Assembly: GCF_900104795.1 (NCBI RefSeq)
Contig: NZ_FNTG01000001.1
Location: forward strand, 2,232,001-2,296,000
Length of the DNA stretch: 64,000 nucleotides
Direction: 5' to 3'
Source: Burkholderia sp. WP9
GTDB taxonomy: Bacteria > Pseudomonadota > Gammaproteobacteria > Burkholderiales > Burkholderiaceae
Position numbers and translations under genes: made by a program. The first letter of the stretch is position 1, and every line of letters starts with the position of its first letter. This document shows, piece after piece, positions 1 to 8,487 of this stretch. A model generated the notes under the pieces. It made no database searches. It was not told the origin of the DNA and worked only from the letters and a program-made list of their open reading frames with translations.

Positions 1-284
1 CACGCGAGCGCGCCCTCGTTGGGGTCGAGCTTACCCGCCGGATACTCGACCATGACCTTGCCCATCGGATAGCGATACTGGCTTTCCAGCAACACGCGGC
101 CGTCGTCGAATAATGGAATGACCATCACGGCACCCGGGTGCTGAACGTATTCGCGCGTAGCGTGCTTGCCGTCCGGCAGGCGAACGGTGTCGCACTTGAG
201 CGTCAGAAACGGACCCTGATGCATCGTTTTGCTCTCGAGACAGGTCTCGGTGAGCGCGGCGTCGTGATCGGGAAGTTCAGCCAT
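1..284 (-). CDS. NUDIX hydrolase, probable ADP-ribose pyrophosphatase (3' part outside window)
   Basis: This frame opens at an ATG ending at 284 and runs off the left edge, so only about the first 94 residues are visible. It reads MAELPDHDAALTETCLESK and later contains VLLESQYRYPMGKVMVEYPA followed by GKLDPNEGA, the segment that leads into the Nudix box in ADP-ribose pyrophosphatases (NudF-like); the box itself lies outside. Known members hydrolyse ADP-ribose to AMP and ribose 5-phosphate in the cytoplasm. It sits 44 nt after the DUF2818 gene at the distal end of the nuo operon, an order I recall as common in Burkholderiales, and is probably co-transcribed. The family is well supported; the exact substrate is inferred. 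Confidence 0.85.
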   Translation of the reverse strand, partial: MAELPDHDAALTETCLESKTMHQGPFLTLKCDTVRLPDGKHATREYVQHPGAVMVIPLFDDGRVLLESQYRYPMGKVMVEYPAGKLDPNEGALA

Positions 285-328
285 ATGCGGACCTCAGGAC
301 AACTGGGTGCGCCGACGGCGAGACGCCG

Positions 329-625
329 TCAGCGGCGTTTGACGAGATACTGGAAGGTGAAGCCGGGGAATGCGAACACCACGAATAGCGCGAATGTGAT
401 CGCGTAAAACTGCCATCCCTGTTCGAAGCGGTTGCCCGCGCGCGCTTCCAGCAGAAAACCGAGCGCGCCAACCACAAAGTACAGCACGATCAATTCGGCA
501 ATCCGGATCCAGCCGCTCTTCTTCGCCGCCTTCAGCGGCACGGCGGCGAAGAGGCGCTGATTCAGGAACGGCAGGTTGGCGCCGACCAGCGCCAACAGCA
601 CGATAAACCAACCCGCAGCCGACAT
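329..625 (-). CDS. DUF2818 family small membrane protein
   Basis: A 98-residue protein with three likely membrane segments: an N-terminal one (residues about 5-23, WFIVLLALVGANLPFLNQRL), a second around 42-60 and a third near 75-93. Its ATG overlaps the stop codon of nuoN by one base (TGATG), so translation is probably coupled and it belongs to the complex I operon. The family is found beside nuoN in betaproteobacteria and has no established function. An accessory or assembly role for complex I is a guess from position only. Confidence 0.85.
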   Translation of the reverse strand: MSAAGWFIVLLALVGANLPFLNQRLFAAVPLKAAKKSGWIRIAELIVLYFVVGALGFLLEARAGNRFEQGWQFYAITFALFVVFAFPGFTFQYLVKRR

Positions 626-2097
626 CAGAGCAGCAGAGTGTGCTGGATAGCCTGCAGGCAGGCCTTCAACAACGGATCCGGCACGATACCGAGCACCAGT
701 ACGGCCACGCCATTCAGTGCCAGCAACGCACGCGTGCTGGTGTCGGCGAGAATCGGCGACTTGTCTTGCGGATCGTCGAAATACATCAGCTTGACGATAC
801 GCAGGTAGTAGAACGCGCCGAACAGCGAGGTGATCACGGCTAGCACCGTCAGCCAGGTCAGGCCGGCGTTCATGGTCGCCTGCAGCACCGCGAGCTTCGC
901 GTAGAAGCCGACTGCGGGCGGAATGCCGGCGAGCGAGAACATCATGACCATCATCACGAACGCGAACACCGGGCTACGCTGATTCAGGCCCTTGAAGTCT
1001 TCAAGCGTGTCCGCTTCGAAATCGCGGCGAGCCAGCAGCATGATGACGCCGAACGTACCCATCGTCGTGATCAGGTAGACGATGCTGTAGTACATGGCCG
1101 AGCCGTACGCGTTGGCGGCGCCCGAGGTCTTGTTGTCGACCACGCCTGCCAAGAGGCCCAGCAGCACGAAGCCCATGTTCGAGATCGCCGAGTACGCGAG
1201 CATCCGCTTCACGTTGCGTTGCACGATACCGGTGATATTGCCGACGATCAGCGACAGCGCCGCGAGAATCACCAGCATTTGCTGCCATTCGACTGCCAGC
1301 GGCAACAGACCCATCACGAGGAAACGCAAACCCCATGCGAACGCGGCAACCTTCGGACCGCCGCCGACCATCAGCGTCATCGCCGTCGGTGCGCCCTGAT
1401 ACACGTCGGGCACCCACATGTGGAACGGCACCGCGCCCATCTTGAACGCCACGCCCGCCACGATGAAGATCACGCCGAACAGCAGCACGCTCGGATCGTA
1501 GTGGCTCGTGCCGATCGCCTTGAACACTTCGTTCAGGTCGAGCGAACCGGTCGCGCCATACAGCATGGAGATGCCGTACAGCAGGAAGCCGGAAGCCAGC
1601 GCGCCGAGCACGTAGTACTTCATGGCCGCCTCGTTCGACGGTGCCGCGTCACGACGCAGCGCGATCGCGCCGTACAGCGACAGCGACATCAGTTCCAGCC
1701 CGAGATACAGCGTCAGGAAGTTGTTGCCGGAGATCATGACGAGCTGGCCGAGCAACGAGAACATGCCCAGCAGGAAGAATTCGCCGCGGAACAGACCGCG
1801 ATCCTCGAGGTAGCGGCGCGAATAGACGATCGACACGGCATAGCCGAGCGTCACCACCGCTTTCATCACGTTGGCGAACGAGTCCACCACGTACATATGG
1901 CCGAAGTAATAGCGCACTTGCGGGTCGAACGCGTTCATCGCGAACCAGATGCCGGCGACGAGCGTCGAGAAGAACGCGATGAAGTACGTGGTACGGCGAC
2001 CGGCCTGGCCGACGAACGTGTCGTTGAGCCACGCGACGACAACGGCGAGCATCACCAGCGCGTCAGGCAACAGAGCAGTCATAGGGGCGTTTTGCAT
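625..2097 (-). CDS. nuoN: NADH-quinone oxidoreductase subunit N
   Basis: 490 residues, normal length for NuoN, one of the three antiporter-like proton-pumping subunits (with NuoL and NuoM) in the membrane arm of complex I. The protein is almost wholly hydrophobic with about 14 transmembrane helices. The conserved proton-channel parts are visible: a glutamate-bearing helix (LGLELMSLSLYGAIAL) and the lysine-bearing stretches KMGAVPFHMWVPDVYQGAPT and NVKRMLAYSAISNMGFVLLG. It starts 24 nt after nuoM and overlaps the DUF2818 start by one base. Identification is secure from sequence and operon position. Confidence 0.97.
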   Translation of the reverse strand: MQNAPMTALLPDALVMLAVVVAWLNDTFVGQAGRRTTYFIAFFSTLVAGIWFAMNAFDPQVRYYFGHMYVVDSFANVMKAVVTLGYAVSIVYSRRYLEDRGLFRGEFFLLGMFSLLGQLVMISGNNFLTLYLGLELMSLSLYGAIALRRDAAPSNEAAMKYYVLGALASGFLLYGISMLYGATGSLDLNEVFKAIGTSHYDPSVLLFGVIFIVAGVAFKMGAVPFHMWVPDVYQGAPTAMTLMVGGGPKVAAFAWGLRFLVMGLLPLAVEWQQMLVILAALSLIVGNITGIVQRNVKRMLAYSAISNMGFVLLGLLAGVVDNKTSGAANAYGSAMYYSIVYLITTMGTFGVIMLLARRDFEADTLEDFKGLNQRSPVFAFVMMVMMFSLAGIPPAVGFYAKLAVLQATMNAGLTWLTVLAVITSLFGAFYYLRIVKLMYFDDPQDKSPILADTSTRALLALNGVAVLVLGIVPDPLLKACLQAIQHTLLL

Positions 2098-2121
2098 GGT
2101 CTTTAATTCCTCCGCTCTGCG

Positions 2122-3612
2122 TTACTGAGGCAACGGCAGCTTTGATTGCGCAACGTGGGAGAGGAGGTTTTCCACGGATACGTGCATCACATCGGTAAAG
2201 GGCTTCGGATACAGGCCCATGAACAGCGTCAGTGCGGCGAGCACTGCCAGCATGAAAAATTCGCGACGGTTGATGTCGAGCAGGCCCTTCACGTGATCGT
2301 TGGCGATCGCGCCGAAGTACACGCGCTTGTACATCCACAGCGTGTAGGCCGCGCCGAGAATCAGCGTGACTGCCGCGCCGCCGGCGATCCAGAAGTTGTA
2401 CTGGACAGCCGCCAGAATCACCATGAATTCGCCGACGAAACCGGAAGTACCCGGCAAGCCGCAATTCGCCATGGAGAACAGCATCGCGAACGCCGCGAAC
2501 TTCGGCATCACGTTGACGACACCGCCGTAATCGGCGATCTGACGCGAATGCATACGGTCATACAGTACGCCGATGCTCAGGAACATCGCGCCCGACACGA
2601 AGCCGTGCGAGATCATCTGCACGATCGCGCCTTCCACGCCGAGCTGGTTGAAGATGAAGAAGCCGAGCGTCACGAAACCCATGTGCGCGATCGACGAATA
2701 CGCGACCAGCTTCTTCATGTCCGTCTGCACCATCGCAACCAGACCGATGTAGATCACGGCGATCAGCGACAGCGTGATGACGACCGGTGCCAGAAAGTGG
2801 CTGGCGTCCGGCGTGATCGGCAGCGAGAAGCGCAGGAAACCGTATGCGCCCAGCTTCAGCATGATCGCGGCCAGCACGACCGAGCCGCCGGTCGGCGCTT
2901 CCACGTGGGCGTCAGGCAACCACGTGTGAACCGGCCACATCGGCACCTTCACGGCGAAGGCCATGAAGAACGCTATGAATAGCAACACCTGAGGCGTCAT
3001 GGCGATCTGCGCATGCTGCCACGTGGCGAGGTCGAACGTGCCGGTCTGGGTGTACAGGTACAGCAACGCGACCAGCATCAGCAGCGAGCCCATCAGCGTG
3101 TACAGGAAGAACTTGAACGCCGCGTACACGCGGTTCGCCCCACCCCACACGCCGATGATGATGTACATCGGAATCAGCGTCGCTTCGAAGAACACGTAGA
3201 ACAGCATGCCGTCGGCCGAGCTGAACACGCCGACCATGATGCCCGACAGGATCAGGAATGCGGCGAGGTACTGCGCCACGTTCTTCGTAATCACTTCCCA
3301 CGCGGCGATCACGACGATCACCGTAATCAGGGCCGTCAACACGACGAACCACATCGAGATACCGTCTACACCGAGGTGGTAAGTAATGTTGAAGCGCTCG
3401 ATCCAGTTCGCCTTTTCGACGAACTGCAGATCGGCGGTACTCGAATCAAAACCGGTAATCAGCGGGATCGTCACGAGGAAGCTGACGACCGAGCCGATGA
3501 GCGCGATCCAGCGAGCGGGACCCGGGTTCCGGTCGGAACCGATAGCCAGAACCAGAAGGCCGACGAGGATCGGTAACCAGATCGCGATACTGAGAATCGG
3601 ATAAGCGTGCAT
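2122..3612 (-). CDS. nuoM: NADH-quinone oxidoreductase subunit M
   Basis: 496 residues, as expected for NuoM, the middle antiporter-like subunit of the membrane arm that carries protons across the inner membrane. Visible family signatures are FYVFFEATLIPMYIIIGVWG (the essential glutamate helix), KVPMWPVHTWLPDAHVEAPT, and MKKLVAYSSIAHMGFVTLG with the channel lysines. It lies 14 nt downstream of nuoL and 24 nt upstream of nuoN, within a tightly packed operon. No truncation or unusual residue was seen. Confidence 0.97.
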   Translation of the reverse strand: MHAYPILSIAIWLPILVGLLVLAIGSDRNPGPARWIALIGSVVSFLVTIPLITGFDSSTADLQFVEKANWIERFNITYHLGVDGISMWFVVLTALITVIVVIAAWEVITKNVAQYLAAFLILSGIMVGVFSSADGMLFYVFFEATLIPMYIIIGVWGGANRVYAAFKFFLYTLMGSLLMLVALLYLYTQTGTFDLATWQHAQIAMTPQVLLFIAFFMAFAVKVPMWPVHTWLPDAHVEAPTGGSVVLAAIMLKLGAYGFLRFSLPITPDASHFLAPVVITLSLIAVIYIGLVAMVQTDMKKLVAYSSIAHMGFVTLGFFIFNQLGVEGAIVQMISHGFVSGAMFLSIGVLYDRMHSRQIADYGGVVNVMPKFAAFAMLFSMANCGLPGTSGFVGEFMVILAAVQYNFWIAGGAAVTLILGAAYTLWMYKRVYFGAIANDHVKGLLDINRREFFMLAVLAALTLFMGLYPKPFTDVMHVSVENLLSHVAQSKLPLPQ

Positions 3613-3626
3613 TAGTGTCCCTCGCC

Positions 3627-5714
3627 TTATTTGCCGCCGAGCGTTACAAACAGGGTCAGGAGCCCCAACATGCCGATAATCATGGCGAACGCGTAGTGGT
3701 AGATGTAGCCGGATTGGAGGAAGCGGATCACGCCGGCGAACCAGCCGATAAAGCGTGCGCTGCCGTTGACGATGCCGTCGATCACCACGACGTCGCCTTC
3801 CTTCCAGAGACCACGGCCAATTGCCACGGCGCCCCGCGCAAACACGACATCGTTGATCTTGTCCATGTAGTACTTGTTATCGAGCAACGTGTAGATCGGA
3901 CCGAACGCGCGCTTGATGACAGCCGGCAAGTCCGGACGCACCAGGTACAGGAACCACGCGACCACCACACCCGCCAGCGCCAGCCAGACCGGCAGGCCCG
4001 CGACCGAGTGCAGACCCATCGACGCCCAGCCTTGGAATTCTTCGGCCATCTCATGCAGCGCCGGATGGTTCTCGCCGATGAAGATCACCTTGTCGAACGC
4101 CACGCCGTGCTGGAAGAAGTCGCCGAACAGCATCGGGCCGATACCGATCGCGCCGATCACCACCGACGGAATCGCCAGCAGCACCAGCGGCAGCCATACC
4201 ACCCACGGCGTTTCATGCGGCTCGTGAGCATGGTCGTCGTGGCCGTGGCCGTGCGCGTCGTGACCATGAGCGTGCGAATCGTGGCCGTGACCGTCATGTG
4301 TATGCGCCGCGGCTTCGATGCCCATCGGCGATTCCGGATGCTTCGGACCGCGGAAGCGCTCCTCGCCGTGGAACACCAAGAAGTACATACGGAACGAATA
4401 CAGCGCGGTGACGAACACGCTCGCCACCACGGCGAAGTACGCGAAGCCCGAGCCCGGCAGATGCGACAGCTTCACCGCGTCGATGATCGAGTCTTTCGAG
4501 TAGAAGCCCGAGAAGAACGGCGTACCGATCAGCGCCAGCGAACCGACCAGCGATGTGATCCACGTAATCGGCATGTACTTGCGCAGGCCGCCCATGTTGC
4601 GGATGTCCTGATCGTGGTGCATGCCGATGATCACCGAACCCGCGCCGAGGAACAGCAGCGCCTTGAAGAACGCGTGTGTCATCAGGTGGAACACGGCGAC
4701 CGAGTAGGCCGAGGCGCCCAGCGCGACCGTCATGTAACCCAGCTGCGACAGCGTGGAATACGCCACCACGCGCTTGATGTCGTTCTGGATGATCCCGAGG
4801 AAGCCCATGAACAGCGCGGTAATCGCACCGATGATCATGACGAACGAGAGCGCCGTATCCGACAGTTCGAACAGCGGCGACATGCGCGTGACCATGAAAA
4901 TGCCGGCCGTCACCATGGTTGCCGCGTGAATCAGTGCGGAGATCGGCGTCGGGCCTTCCATCGAATCCGGCAGCCACACGTGCAGCGGGAACTGTGCCGA
5001 CTTACCCATCGCGCCGATGAAGAGGCAAATACAGGCCACCGTCAGCAGACCCCAGTCCGTGCCCGGGAACGTCAATGCCGCGAGTTCGGTGCGCTTCGCG
5101 AACACGTCGCCGTAGTTCATCGAACCGGCGAACGCGAACAGCAGGCCGATACCCAGCAGAAAGCCGAAGTCGCCGATGCGGTTCACGATGAACGCCTTCA
5201 TGTTCGCGTAGATCGCCGTCGGACGCGTGAAGTAGAAACCGATCAGCAGGTACGACACCAGACCCACCGCTTCCCAGCCGAAGAACAGTTGCAGGAAGTT
5301 GTTGCTCATCACGAGCATCAACATCGAGAACGTGAACAGCGAGATGTACGAGAAGAAGCGCTGGTAGCCGTCTTCATCGGCCATGTAGCCGATCGTGTAG
5401 ATGTGCACCATGAGCGACACGAAGGTCACCACGCACATCATCATGGCCGTCAGCGAGTCGACCAGGAAGCCGATCTCGAACTTCGTCTTGCCGATCGACA
5501 TCCATTCGTAGATGGTCGCGTTAAAGCTCGCGCCGTTCAGCACCTGGAAGAAGACGATAGCCGACAGGATGAACGAGATCGCGACGCCGAGGATCGTGAC
5601 CGAATGCGCACCGGCTCGCCCTACCGCTTTTCCGAACAGCCCGGCAACCAGACAGCCGGCCAGCGGTGCCAGCGGGATCGCCAGCAGCAGGTTTTCATTG
5701 AGTATCGTGGACAT
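3627..5714 (-). CDS. nuoL: NADH-quinone oxidoreductase subunit L, with histidine-rich loop
   Basis: 695 residues; enterobacterial NuoL is about 613. NuoL is the distal proton-pumping subunit and carries the long lateral helix at its C terminus. Conserved stretches include FFGWEAVGLVSYLLIGFY, KSAQFPLHVWLPDSMEGPTP and DIKRVVAYSTLSQLGYM. Part of the extra length is a hydrophilic loop at about residues 468-501, built from HGHD-type units with about 13 histidines in some 32 residues, placed between membrane segments just after FHGEERFRGPKHPES. Such a run could bind divalent metal, but nothing here shows a role. The gene is 14 nt from nuoM and 17 nt from nuoK. Confidence 0.97.
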   Translation of the reverse strand: MSTILNENLLLAIPLAPLAGCLVAGLFGKAVGRAGAHSVTILGVAISFILSAIVFFQVLNGASFNATIYEWMSIGKTKFEIGFLVDSLTAMMMCVVTFVSLMVHIYTIGYMADEDGYQRFFSYISLFTFSMLMLVMSNNFLQLFFGWEAVGLVSYLLIGFYFTRPTAIYANMKAFIVNRIGDFGFLLGIGLLFAFAGSMNYGDVFAKRTELAALTFPGTDWGLLTVACICLFIGAMGKSAQFPLHVWLPDSMEGPTPISALIHAATMVTAGIFMVTRMSPLFELSDTALSFVMIIGAITALFMGFLGIIQNDIKRVVAYSTLSQLGYMTVALGASAYSVAVFHLMTHAFFKALLFLGAGSVIIGMHHDQDIRNMGGLRKYMPITWITSLVGSLALIGTPFFSGFYSKDSIIDAVKLSHLPGSGFAYFAVVASVFVTALYSFRMYFLVFHGEERFRGPKHPESPMGIEAAAHTHDGHGHDSHAHGHDAHGHGHDDHAHEPHETPWVVWLPLVLLAIPSVVIGAIGIGPMLFGDFFQHGVAFDKVIFIGENHPALHEMAEEFQGWASMGLHSVAGLPVWLALAGVVVAWFLYLVRPDLPAVIKRAFGPIYTLLDNKYYMDKINDVVFARGAVAIGRGLWKEGDVVVIDGIVNGSARFIGWFAGVIRFLQSGYIYHYAFAMIIGMLGLLTLFVTLGGK

Positions 5715-5731
5715 AACCGCTTTTCCTGAAA

Positions 5732-6037
5732 TTAACCTTTGAGCTGATCGAGATCCTCGACATTGATCGTGTCGAGGCTACGGAACAGGGTCACCAGAAT
5801 CGCGAGGCCGATTGCCGCTTCGGCTGCAGCAACCGTCAGCACGAAGAAGACGAAGATCTGGCCATGCACGTCGCCGAGGTAATGCGAGAACGCGACGAAA
5901 TTGGTGTTCACCGCGAGCAGCATCAGCTCGATCGCCATCAGGATGATGATGACGTTGCGACGGTTCAGGAAAATGCCGACGATGCTGATCGCAAACAGGA
6001 TCGCGCCGAGGACAAGGTAATGGGCAAGGGTCAACAT
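5732..6037 (-). CDS. nuoK: NADH-quinone oxidoreductase subunit K
   Basis: 101 residues with three transmembrane helices, the standard size for NuoK, the MrpC-like membrane subunit of complex I. The two buried glutamates needed for proton transfer are seen in [14 protein letters not shown] and [18 protein letters not shown]. It sits between nuoJ (20 nt) and nuoL (17 nt). Identification is secure. Confidence 0.97.
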
Positions 6038-6057
6038 GATTTCTATCTCCTGTCCGC

Positions 6058-6747
6058 TCAGCTGTTCTTGGCTGGTGCCGAGTCGGCCGCTGCTGCTGCC
6101 GCTGCCGCGGCTTCTTCCGCCGCGACGGTAGCCGCGGTCTTTTCCGATTTCATCTTCACGACACGCACGCGGTCTTGAGCACGTACCTTGACCTGTTCGC
6201 TGACGTTCTGACGTTTGCTGTCTTTCTTGTGACTCGTGGTCAGCGCAATCGCCGCGATGATCGCCACCAGCAGCACCAGACCGGCCACTTCGAACGCGAA
6301 GATGTAGTCCGTGTAGATGACCTTGCCGATCAGGCGGGTGTTCGACCAGTCGCCCATACCGTTAGCGGCGGCCGTGGTGTCGCGCAGCGCCGTGGCGGTC
6401 GCGCCATAGCCGTGCCACAGGATCAGCGCGGTTTCGATCACGATGATCGCGCCCACCAGGGTGGCCATCGGCACGAAGCGTTTGAAGTCTTTGCGCAGCA
6501 CGTCGATATTGATGTCCAGCATCATCACGACGAACAGGAACAGCACCATCACCGCGCCGACGTAGACCAGCACCAGCAGGATTGCAAGGAACTCGGCCTC
6601 CAGCAGCATCCAGATCGCGGCTGCGTTGAAGAACGCCAGCACCAGAAACAGTGCGGACGACACCGGGTTGCGCGAGGTGATCACCTTCAGCCCTGAAACC
6701 ACCAGGAGCAGCGCGAAGATGTAGAACAGTACGGTCGTGAATTCCAT
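6058..6747 (-). CDS. nuoJ: NADH-quinone oxidoreductase subunit J, with alanine-rich tail
   Basis: 229 residues with five transmembrane helices. NuoJ forms part of the E-channel/hinge of the complex I membrane arm; the conserved stretch [20 protein letters not shown] (helix 3) is clear. Residues about 170-229 form a hydrophilic C-terminal tail, first basic ([20 protein letters not shown]) and then almost pure alanine with two glutamates. The tail is longer than in enterobacterial NuoJ (about 184 aa) and looks like low-complexity drift. The start is 171 nt downstream of nuoI, the largest gap inside the operon, which holds a strong hairpin. Confidence 0.96.
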
Positions 6748-6838
6748 GATTACCGGTTCATCGTTAGGCCATCGTCAGGCATTGTTCTTTGGCACGTGTG
6801 ACTGGCATAGCGCCAGAACAGCCGCACAGGTGCGCCGT

Positions 6839-6860
6839 GCCGCGGCGTTCGGGCCGCGGC
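6839..6860. repeat. Perfect 8-bp GC hairpin in the nuoI-nuoJ gap
   Basis: The sequence gccgcggc is followed by a 6-nt loop and the same gccgcggc, which is its own complement, giving a perfect GC stem in the 171-nt spacer between nuoI and nuoJ. On the minus-strand transcript no uridine run follows, so it is not a standard intrinsic terminator. It could stabilise an mRNA segment or be an ordinary GC-rich palindrome. Confidence 0.6.
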
Positions 6861-6918
6861 GCCCGGCCCGACAACAGGCCGTGATTGCTGCAATTACTGC
6901 TTCTTCAACTGAAGCGCT

Positions 6919-7407
6919 TCAACGATACGGTGCGTCGGCTGCCTTGTTCGCAGCGATCTCCGTTTCATAGCGATCGCCCACGGCTAGCAGCATGTCTTTC
7001 GTGAAGTACAGGTCGCCACGCTTTTCTCCGTGGTATTCGAGAATGTGCGTTTCGACGATCGAATCGACCGGGCAGCTCTCTTCGCAGAAACCGCAGAAGA
7101 TGCACTTGGTCAGGTCGATGTCATAACGCGTGGTGCGGCGGGTGTTGTCCGCACGCGTTTCCGACTCGATCGTAATCGCGAGCGCCGGGCACACCGCTTC
7201 ACACAGCTTGCAGGCGATGCATCGTTCTTCGCCGTTCTCATAGCGGCGCAGCGCGTGCAGGCCGCGAAAACGCGGCGAGATCGGGGTCTTCTCTTCCGGG
7301 AATTGCACGGTGACTTTGCGCTGGAACGTATAACGTCCGGTCAGCGCGAGGCCTTTGAGCAGCTCCGTGAGGAAGAAGGTCTTGAAAAAGTTTTGGATTG
7401 CGGTCAT
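6919..7407 (-). CDS. nuoI: NADH-quinone oxidoreductase subunit I (two 4Fe-4S clusters)
   Basis: 162 residues, the typical proteobacterial length. NuoI is the ferredoxin-like peripheral subunit that holds clusters N6a and N6b and passes electrons towards NuoB. Both CxxCxxCxxxCP motifs are intact: [12 protein letters not shown] and [12 protein letters not shown], separated by about 28 residues. It lies 15 nt after nuoH. The C terminus ([10 protein letters not shown]) is as expected for Burkholderiales. Confidence 0.98.
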   Translation of the reverse strand: MTAIQNFFKTFFLTELLKGLALTGRYTFQRKVTVQFPEEKTPISPRFRGLHALRRYENGEERCIACKLCEAVCPALAITIESETRADNTRRTTRYDIDLTKCIFCGFCEESCPVDSIVETHILEYHGEKRGDLYFTKDMLLAVGDRYETEIAANKAADAPYR

Positions 7408-7422
7408 GGGTTCATCCGCCCT

Positions 7423-8487
7423 TTATTTCCAGATGTTCAACGGCGACATGATCCAGAAGCCGACCACGATGAGCCACACCACGCAAACCGGAATGAAAAT
7501 CTTCCAGCCCAGACGCATGATCTGGTCATAGCGGTAGCGAGGGAATGTGGCACGCGCCCAGATGAACACCGACAACAGCAAGAAAACCTTCAGCACAAGC
7601 CAGAAGATGCCCGGGATAAACGACAGGAACCCGAACGGTGCGCTCCAGCCGCCGAGGAACAGTGTTGCGGCCAATGCCGAGATCACGATCATGTTGATGT
7701 ACTCGGCGAGGAAGAACAGCGCGAACGCCATACCCGAGTAATCGATCATGTGGCCCGCGACGATTTCCGACTCCCCTTCCACCACGTCGAACGGGTGACG
7801 GTTCGTTTCGGCGATGCCCGAGATGAAGTACACGACGAACATCGGCAGCAGCGGAAGCCAGTTCCACGACAGGAAGTTCAAGCCGTATGACGCGAAGATG
7901 CCATGTTCCTGCGAAGCGACGATGCCCGACAGATTCAGCGTGCCAGCGGTCATCAGCACGACGACGAGCGCGAAGCCCATCGAGATTTCGTACGACACCA
8001 TCTGCGCCGCGGCGCGCATGGCGCCGAGAAACGCGTACTTCGAGTTCGACGCCCAGCCGGCCAGGATCACGCCGTACACGCCGATCGACGAAACCGCCAT
8101 CGCGTACAACAGACCGGCGTTGATGTCGCCGAGCACCGCGCCCGCCTGGAACGGAATCACCGCCCAGACCGCGAAGGCCGGCACCACCACCATGATCGGC
8201 GCGATCATGTAGATCCAGCGGCTTGCTTGCGCGGGCTGAATCACTTCTTTCAGCAGCAGCTTAAGCACGTCGGCGATCGGCTGCAGAAGACCTGCGGGGC
8301 CGACGCGGTTCGGGCCGAGACGCACGTGCATCCAGCCGATCAGCTTCCGTTCCCACAGAATCAGGTAAGCCACGCACAGCAGGATCACGACGGCCACCAC
8401 CAGGATGCGCACCAGTGCCCACACCGTGGGCCATGCCACACCGAGAAGCTGGGTGCCGCCCGAGTTGATCGTATCGAACAAGCTCAT
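7423..8487 (-). CDS. nuoH: NADH-quinone oxidoreductase subunit H
   Basis: 354 residues, multi-pass membrane protein. NuoH lines the quinone chamber where the membrane and peripheral arms meet. Conserved motifs include [19 protein letters not shown], the acidic loop [18 protein letters not shown] and [20 protein letters not shown]. The ATG directly abuts the nuoG stop codon (no spacer), implying coupled translation, and the gene ends 15 nt before nuoI. Confidence 0.98.
   Translation of the reverse strand: MSLFDTINSGGTQLLGVAWPTVWALVRILVVAVVILLCVAYLILWERKLIGWMHVRLGPNRVGPAGLLQPIADVLKLLLKEVIQPAQASRWIYMIAPIMVVVPAFAVWAVIPFQAGAVLGDINAGLLYAMAVSSIGVYGVILAGWASNSKYAFLGAMRAAAQMVSYEISMGFALVVVLMTAGTLNLSGIVASQEHGIFASYGLNFLSWNWLPLLPMFVVYFISGIAETNRHPFDVVEGESEIVAGHMIDYSGMAFALFFLAEYINMIVISALAATLFLGGWSAPFGFLSFIPGIFWLVLKVFLLLSVFIWARATFPRYRYDQIMRLGWKIFIPVCVVWLIVVGFWIMSPLNIWK

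Noticed and set aside
3615..5729. 704-aa open frame antisense to nuoL
   Set aside because: The real gene lies on the other strand. High GC at third positions leaves the opposite frame open; the translation is Arg/His/Gln-rich and matches no family.
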